Shown here one piece after another: positions 10,272-15,611 of a stretch of 15,611 nt of DNA. A model generated the notes under the pieces. That model was not told the origin of the DNA and did no database searches. It was given only the letters and a program-made list of their open reading frames with translations. A program made the translations under genes and the position numbers. The stretch comes from Oehlia diaphana (taxonomy: Eukaryota; Glomeromycota; Glomeromycetes; Glomerales; Glomeraceae), in assembly GCA_003833135.1 (NCBI GenBank), contig QZLH01000797.1:35223-50833 (forward strand), in the 5' to 3' direction. Each line of letters begins with the position of its first letter. The first letter of the stretch is position 1.

Positions 10272-10670
10272 TTACTAATTGTATCTGTATTAAATGATGC
10301 AATAATATAAATGATAAATGCTAAATTTACTAAATAAAAATCTAAAATAATAACTAAATTTAAAATTGCAATAGCCATATATATAATAATAAATAAATAA
10401 TATAATCTGAAAATATTATTAAATCAGATAACTTTTCATTTAATTTACAAAGATGCAAACATCCTATTAGACTTTATTGTAAATTTCCAAGATCTGTAAA
10501 GAAAAAACATTTTCTAGGTATCATAAGTTATTAACCATAAAAAAAAAACAAAAAAAGTAATAATAATAAATTATCAGTCAAAATATATAAAGTTGCTACA
10601 TAACAACCATTTTAAAAAATAAAATTACAAAAAAAAGATTATCATTATATGCGTTACACTACCACGGTAA

Positions 10671-11142
10671 ATGTATAATATTTTTTTTAATAAATCAGGT
10701 TTAGTTTTTTATATCAATTGCGAATGTTACAACTCAGATAAAGCTTCAATTTCTTTTTACATACGTAAGAATTTGTTTCTTTCCAATATTGAACCCAAAG
10801 TAAGTATGAATTCTAATAAATCCGCCAAAGACAATTATAAATCGACCAATGAAATTGTTGCGTTATGCTGCGGATGGCGAGAAACACTATCGGGACACTA
10901 ATTAAACATAAAGAAAAACAGAAGCTTATTGTTATTTGAAAAGCTCAAGTTCCTGTACGAACTGTGTAAAGTAATTTGCTCTAAGAATTTCAGCCTTTGC
11001 AATATTTTATTCCCTTGAAACAAAGGATTATAATAAAATTAATGCAATTTTGGAGTTTGGACAAATTGGAGACTACTTTAAATTGAAACAAAGTCTTGAT
11101 TATGTCGCGAAAGTTGTGCGTGCGTGCAAATTAAGAAGTTAA
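10671..11142 (+). pseudogene. Unrecognised coding-like island, possible decayed or spliced gene
   Basis: Base use is clearly richer than in the flanking spacer. An ATG at 10671 opens 76 codons ending at 10901 (Cys- and Ser-containing, ending CCGWRETLSGH). A second frame with no ATG stays open for 55 codons from 10975 to the stop at 11140-11142. It reads KDYNKINAILEFGQIGDY then FKLKQSLDYVAKVV, which has the mixed composition of a real protein. A strong donor-like GTAAGTATG at 10800 and an acceptor-like TTTCAG at 10988-10993 could join the two parts, but the phases do not keep the second frame. I do not recognise the protein. It may be exons of an unknown gene or a relic. Confidence 0.25.
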
Positions 11143-11536
11143 ATTATCATAAAAACTTCTTCGCATAAGTATTTTAATATTAAAATGGTTGACTTTATCT
11201 AAAGGATGAAAAATGCTTCGAGCAGGTTATTCTTTTATCAACATAATGATCATAATTATCAACATGAAACTTACATACACGCTACTGTAATCTTTTTTTT
11301 TCTCGGCTATCCAATTATTTTCTGACTGTAACTTACCCCTGAATGATTTACTTATGTGTAATCAAATGTTATAAATCTTGTTATGCAGCTTACATACTTT
11401 CTTTAGTAATAAAACTTAATAATATATTTCACCTAATTTGTATCTGTAAAATCAAGTTTTGTTTATAATTAATTACTTGAAATCTTTCTTTTAACCTTTT
11501 TTAACAAGATAAAAGAGAAAAGAAAGAAATATTTAC

Positions 11537-11637
11537 CAATACAGCTCTCATGTTCTTTATAAACAATTAATACGCACTTCATAAGAACAATCGATATTTG
11601 CAAAAATTCTTCACAAAATTGACAATCTGTCATACAC
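11537..11637 (-). other. Exon-like segment on the minus strand, unassigned
   Basis: Read on the minus strand, TTCATTTAG (acceptor-like) precedes 11637 and GTAAAT (donor-like) follows 11537. They enclose 101 bases open in one frame: MTDCQFCEEFLQISIVLMKC followed by VLIVYKEHESCIG. The composition is protein-like with four cysteines, but no family is recognised and no partner exon is identified. A chance open frame is possible at this length. Confidence 0.18.
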
Positions 11638-11689
11638 CTAAATGAAATCGATAAGTAGCTGTCATTCATTTACTTATCTTGTTGTACAG

Positions 11690-11954
11690 GTCACCAGAAA
11701 TGGAATTATGGAATAGAAAACATCTGTGCTTTTCTGGAGAATCACAAAGAACTTTCTCAGCCGCATTTACATACATTAAAGAGTCGCATAAAGTTAGTAA
11801 GGACATAATAAAATCGCTTCTAAACTATAAAGAATATTCGAGTCGGCAAAAAATAGTCAAATTAGCGTATTACTTTATCGCTATTAGAAATCTACTTCCA
11901 TCTTTTTATACATTCTATAATTGTAACGTGAATTTTAAAATTTTCTACTATTAA
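11690..11954 (+). other. Unrecognised small open frame with acceptor-like 5' edge
   Basis: TTGTACAG at 11682-11689 resembles a 3' splice site and leads into a frame open to TAA 11952-11954. The first ATG at 11700 would give 84 residues (MELWNRKHLCFSGESQRTFS at the start, a Lys/Ser/Tyr-rich middle, an aromatic C-terminus). The first two thirds look protein-like, and the end drifts into AT-rich Phe/Tyr/Asn codons. No motif is recognised. It could be the last exon of an unknown gene, a relic, or chance. Confidence 0.25.
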
Positions 11955-12757
11955 TTACAACTTATGCTAGAACAAAAATGGAAATTAAGTTTCGTAGATT
12001 CTAAAATTGGTTTAATGTTAAAAAAAGAATTACTTATTAAACCTTATTTATGAGGTGCATATAAAGAACAATTTAATATCAATGACTCAGTGACCAAGAC
12101 ATTAATGCATTATATAATGAGACTAACCCTGCAATGTTTTAATTTGTCCGAAAAAAGATAAAAATTTCGTTATAATATAAAAATCTCCGAATATTTAATA
12201 ATAAATGCCTACCGAAGTCTCGTTTTTTGGAATAAGAAAAAAAAAATAAAATAAGAAAAAAAATTTCTCACGAATTTCAATAAATAATCCAAAATTTAAA
12301 ATAAGTATAAATAAATAAATAATATAAATAATAAATAAATATAAATAAATAAATACATATATTTTTTTTTTTCTTCACAGAAAAACTCTTTCGACGCCCC
12401 GTATTTGACACGAATAGAACAAAGTTACGTTTTTTCTAAAAAAAGAATTAATTTCAATAAATGATTTGATAATATTTGAAGTTCCTTTGTCTCGGTATAG
12501 AGTTAAAATATATGATTTATATTCGATTCAGTTTTCGCGCTCATTTATCAATTTTTTTTGAATTTTAACAATACGAATGATTGTTCTTTCAACAATAGTC
12601 TTTGTAATTGTTTTCTTTGATTTATTTTTTTTTAAATCATTAATTCAATCATAATAGGACAAAAAAAAAATTTTTCTTTTTTTTTTTTCCTCTTTAAATA
12701 TTTGCATGTAATTAATATTTAATGGGTACTGTACATGCATATTTTTTCTCGTGAATA
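11955..12757. other. Spacer without a recognisable gene
   Basis: AT-rich sequence with A and T homopolymers. It contains the AAAT microsatellite listed separately and a small perfect hairpin TCGTGA-ATA-TCACGA starting at its right edge (12749-12763). The 11-mer CTACCGAAGTC at 12209-12219 recurs at 13520-13530. No coding-like frame was seen. Confidence 0.55.
12299..12360 (+). repeat. AAAT/AATA microsatellite
   Basis: About 60 bases of slightly interrupted TAAATAAATAAATAATATAA units. It is a simple sequence repeat, probably length-polymorphic. Confidence 0.8.
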
Positions 12758-12876
12758 TCACGAATTTTTTCGAGTCCGATCAACATCTATCAACCACTTA
12801 TGTGTATTGGCATAAATGACTTGCGCGACAATTTTTGAGATATAAAGACTCGTCGTTCTTCTATGTTTCCTCTTCA
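12758..12876 (-). other. Exon-like open segment on the minus strand, unassigned
   Basis: On the minus strand a T run followed by TCACAAG (acceptor-like, AG at 12878-12877) precedes a frame that ends at a TGA at 12760-12758. It reads VKRKHRRTTSLYISKIVAQV then IYANTHKWLIDVDRTRKNS. Lys/Arg-rich with a mixed composition, it looks more protein-like than the poly-Phe/Ile stretch translated upstream of it. No family is recognised. It could be the last exon of a minus-strand gene whose other exons are not visible, or a relic. Confidence 0.2.
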
Positions 12877-13205
12877 CTTGTGAAAAAAAAAAAGTACAAA
12901 AAATGATAAAAATATCAAAATTCTCTCCCATAAATTCATTACCAATGCATAACAAATTTCTTGTCAAAATGCTAATTAAAAACTTTATTAAAAATAATAA
13001 CACAGAACTTAAAAAACAAAAGCAAAAAAATCATTTTATTCTATATACACTTAAAATGGTTTATATATTTATTATTAATATTCCTCGACTCCCATCTTAT
13101 AAATCTGAAATATAAAATTACTTTTTAAGAAATTCTCGTGAAAAGTTTCGGGAAAATAAGGAGAAATGGAAGACTCTATGATTCTGTCTCTTTTAATAGA
13201 TCTTT

Positions 13206-13335
13206 CATGTACTCTTTTCAGTAATTAGATTTATATTTAGAAATTATCAATATCATGTATTCTTTTAGTAATTAGATTTATATCTAGCTAGAAATTAACA
13301 ATATCATGTATTCTTTTCAGTAATTAGATTTTTAT
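13206..13335 (+). repeat. Tandem repeat, two full copies plus a partial third, about 48-51 bp
   Basis: Units begin CATGTAYTCTTTT(C)AGTAATTAGATTT at 13206, 13254 and 13305. The second copy has a 4-base CTAG insertion (CTAGCTAG) and lacks one C. The third copy diverges after GATTTTTATAC into a T run. The high identity suggests a recent local duplication. Nothing indicates a coding role. Confidence 0.85.
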
Positions 13336-14292
13336 ACTCTTTTTTTTTTTTTTAATAAACATACATTAAATACAAAAAAAAATATATGGTTACGTAAATG
13401 TCTTATAATCATTCTAGAATCTTTCATTAAAATTCATTCGTTCTTTTAAAATATTACATATGCGCATGATTATAGAGAAAGAAAGTAAACAATATCTGTA
13501 ACGTCAGAGTTTCTCGCGTCTACCGAAGTCACGTGTTTTTAAAAAGTTGTTCTCGGTTTCACAATTTAAAGTTCGCTATCAAACTTAAAAAGATCAAAGT
13601 TTGAATTATCGTTATGTCAAACTATATCGAAATCTTATTATTGTATCTTCCGATTCTAATTTCATATAATTTATATAATTTATATAATTATGATATTATG
13701 GCGTATTTTATATTTTTTTTTACTAATCGTAATTATATTATTTGATGATTTCACGCATCCTATAAAACTTCATCTAGTAATTAAACGTCTTCATAATTTC
13801 GTAAATTTTTTCCTTTTTTGCAATATATTCGGCAAGTATCGAAGAATTATTATAATATACTGTTACATTGCGTACTGTACCTTGGGAATGATGCCGAATC
13901 AATATTTAACGTAGTGTAAATTTCTAGATTATCACGAGATCAGATTTTTTCTATGCTTAACCCCTTGCTGTTGCTTTACCTTTGTTACCGAACAAATAAA
14001 CATTATAATTTATTAAGGAACCTTTTATACCATGTAGACTTTATTAATGAAGTCACTTATACTGAATTACACCCATCTAATGTCCTCAAAAAAAAATAAA
14101 ATTATTTTTTAATGCCTCTATAACTATACGAGAATAAAATCTATTAGTATGAAATAGGAATATGTATTTTTTTAGATAAGACTATTTGAAATGATTTATG
14201 TTTTAAATTAAATAAAAGCCTATAATATTAGGTGATATTTAGAATATATATACAAAATTGAATTTCAAAAATTACTAGCTAAAATTTCAAGT
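13336..14292. other. Spacer, possible promoter-like patch, no recognised gene
   Basis: A less AT-rich patch at about 13430-13620 contains CACGTG (13530-13535) and an ACGTCA core (13501-13506), motifs bound by bHLH and bZIP factors in many fungi. No convincing gene starts next to it on either strand. An open frame of 74 codons at 13690-13914 is mostly Ile/Phe/Leu/Tyr and looks like translated AT-rich DNA. The remainder is featureless. Confidence 0.4.
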
Positions 14293-14294
14293 TA

Positions 14295-14388
14295 CAGTGC
14301 TGGCAAAAAGTAACAGAATTGCAAAAAATGTGATAAATGAGAAACCAATGATTAATATTGCTTCAAATTTTGTAGATTTTTTGCCAAA
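14295..14388 (+). repeat. Left terminal inverted repeat of the MITE
   Basis: Starts with CAGTGCTGGCAAAAAGTAAC next to TA (14293-14294) and remains alignable with the right terminus up to TTGCCAAAA. Differences are mostly transitions plus small indels. Confidence 0.85.
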
Positions 14389-15007
14389 AGTATCATTATT
14401 ATGTATATAAATTATCAGCAATTTATCTTATTTTTAACCTATAAAAAATCTGAAATTTCTGATTATAGCATTCAAATTGAAATTTATAAAAAGGTTGTAT
14501 AATTATAAATTAAAGTTTGCATCAAGCTAATTTTATTAAAAAAAATTTGACACTTTTTTATTTGTTGATTATTGAGAAAATTGAGATCAAAGTTTCTTTA
14601 CTATATTGATCACAACCTAACCTTAACTCCTAATTTTAGTAAAAAGAACTAAAATTCAAAAATTAAATCTAAATTATTAATATTAGTTCAATATTTGAAA
14701 AAATATCAATTAAACAAGTGTAATGTATTTTATTTTAATGATTTTTGAATCAACATTAATGTCAATTTATAGAAAAACCAACTAATTAAGTAAAAATAAA
14801 ATTTTTAATAAATCAATTAAAGATATATATTTTTATATTTATAATTTATTATTATAATTATGTATGTTAACTGAGGATAATATTAAAAATCTTTATTAAA
14901 TTTTTACCTTACTTAGATTTTAATAGTTATTTTTGAAAAAAAAAAAATCAATTGTAAAACAAGAAAATAAAATAAAAGCTGAAATTTTATACACTTAATA
15001 TTAATCT

Positions 15008-15103
15008 ATTTGGCAATAAATCTGTAAAATTTGAAACAATTTCAATTGCTAGTTTCTCATTTATTGCATTTTTTGCAATTCCAATTATTTTTTGTCAGCA
15101 CTG
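15008..15103 (-). repeat. Right terminal inverted repeat of the MITE
   Basis: The reverse complement starts CAGTGCTGACAAAAAATAA and runs inward through GAATTGCAAAAAATGCAATA to TTGCCAAAT. It matches the left arm block by block. Confidence 0.85.
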
Positions 15104-15215
15104 TTTATTTTGATAACTAGTAATTTAATTTTGATAGTTTCAATTAGTAATATTTATTTAAATTAAGAGTAATAATATATAAATTATAATTAAAATGTAA
15201 TTTACTATATAAATA

Positions 15216-15611
15216 CACTACCTAAACAAAAGTAACAGACACCATATATGTATTATTTATTTAAAATTGTATATAATAACAATACTTGAATTTTTAATAT
15301 GTGATAATATAGATTTTAAAGAGCATATATTTAAAATTTCATACTTCTAGCCTTCATACATTTGTATTAATTAAAAAAATTCTAATAAAGAATTTTTAAT
15401 GATTGGACAAATATAATGGACAATCTATTTTTATTATTTGCTTGGAATTATACATAATAATAATACTTGAAATTTTAATATGTTATAACACATATTCTAA
15501 AGAGTATGTATTCAAATTTTCATACTTTTAACTTTCGTACAGTTGTGCTAATTAAAAAAAGTCTAAAAAAGTTCTGATGACTGTTAAATTAAAAAAAAAT
15601 TAATATTTCAG
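15216..15611 (+). mobile_element. Partial repeat element with Tc1/mariner-like left end, cut by the window edge
   Basis: After TA at 15214-15215 the sequence CACTACCTAAACAAAAGTAACAG resembles the terminus of the MITE just upstream: both start CA, and both share the block CAAAA(A)GTAACAGA at the same depth. Inside lie two direct copies of a 181-bp unit. No right inverted repeat is present in the window, so the element type and length are inferred. Confidence 0.45.
15251..15611 (+). repeat. Two direct copies of a 181-bp unit
   Basis: Copy 1 starts at 15251 (TATTATTTATTTAAAATTG) and copy 2 at 15432 (TATTATTTGCTTGGAATTA). The blocks AATACTTGAA, TTTTAATATGT, AAAGAG-ATGTATT-like, TTCATACTT, TTTCGTAC/CTTCATAC and CTAATTAAAAAAA-TCTAA-like appear in the same order in both. 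The second copy is cut near its end by the window edge. Confidence 0.85.

Larger units (their letters stand above)
8941..10640. other. AT-rich spacer without a recognisable gene
   Basis: Extreme A/T content with dense stops in all frames. Around 9340-9440 it consists largely of self-complementary AATATTAATATT-like runs. Two weak local duplications are listed separately. No RNA gene, transposon terminus or coding-like segment was seen. Confidence 0.7.
14295..15103. mobile_element. Non-autonomous Tc1/mariner-like inverted-repeat element (MITE), 809 bp
   Basis: The left end CAGTGCTGGCAAAAAGTAAC at 14295 is mirrored at 15103 by the reverse complement of CAGTGCTGACAAAAAATAA. The similarity continues inward for roughly 95 bp on each side (14295-14388 and 15008-15103), including AATTGCAAAAAATG, ATAAATGAGAAAC and TTTTGCCAA-type blocks. 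The left end abuts TA, the Tc1/mariner target dinucleotide. The right end abuts TT, probably a mutated TA. The interior (about 14389-15007) has no long open frame and no DDE-transposase-like segment, so the element would depend on a transposase made elsewhere. Divergence between the arms suggests an old insertion. Confidence 0.85.

Noticed and set aside
13411..13425. Heat-shock-element-like TTCTAGAATCTTT
   Set aside because: Only two perfect nTTCn/nGAAn blocks are present, the third is off, and no gene starts nearby.
13690..13914. 74-codon frame with many hydrophobic residues
   Set aside because: Ile/Phe/Leu/Tyr content follows from AT-rich DNA. There is no recognisable motif or gene context, so a small membrane protein cannot be argued.
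1..15611. CRISPR array, rRNA, prophage or bacterial operon
   Set aside because: The window has eukaryotic introns and AT-rich spacers. No regularly spaced repeats with unique spacers and no prokaryotic gene clusters were seen.

Overview
The window looks like nuclear DNA from an AT-rich, intron-bearing eukaryote, most likely an early-diverging fungus of the Glomeromycotina (Rhizophagus-like). This rests on very AT-rich spacer DNA with long A/T homopolymers, a moderately less AT-rich coding island, GT...AG introns with TACTAAT-like branch sites, and one large hybrid histidine kinase with a CHASE sensor domain, a protein type known from early-diverging fungi, plants, amoebae and bacteria. The organism is inferred. 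A dictyostelid is a weaker alternative, because the spacers are long and there are few poly-Asn or poly-Gln runs.

Only one gene can be read with confidence. It lies on the + strand at 3892-8696 and has four exons (3892-4755, 5091-6314, 6430-8514, 8607-8696), all joined in phase 0, giving about 1420 residues. The predicted order is: Ser/Thr-rich cytoplasmic N-terminus, TM1, extracellular CHASE domain, TM2, PAS, HisKA (phospho-acceptor His695), HATPase-like domain, a linker of about 340 residues, and a C-terminal receiver (phospho-acceptor Asp1336). H-box and receiver are canonical. The ATP-binding domain is not: both N-box asparagines and several G1/G2 glycines are replaced, so autokinase activity is doubtful. 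An intron cuts exactly inside the H-box and carries a run of 50 T.

Upstream, 1-1803 is featureless AT-rich DNA. A more complex stretch at about 1804-3061 holds a nested inverted repeat. An imperfect palindromic element sits at 3062-3310, about 0.6 kb before the kinase start.

Downstream, 8697-10640 is AT-rich spacer with short degenerate tandem duplications. Between about 10.65 and 13.0 kb several short coding-like islands on both strands have splice-site-like edges, but I recognise none of them. They may be decayed gene fragments or exons of unassigned genes. A three-copy tandem repeat lies at 13206-13335.

The right end carries repeats. A non-autonomous Tc1/mariner-like inverted-repeat element occupies 14295-15103. 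A second terminus resembling it starts near 15216, followed by two direct copies of a 181-bp unit that run to the window edge. No rRNA, tRNA, CRISPR array or intact transposase gene was seen.
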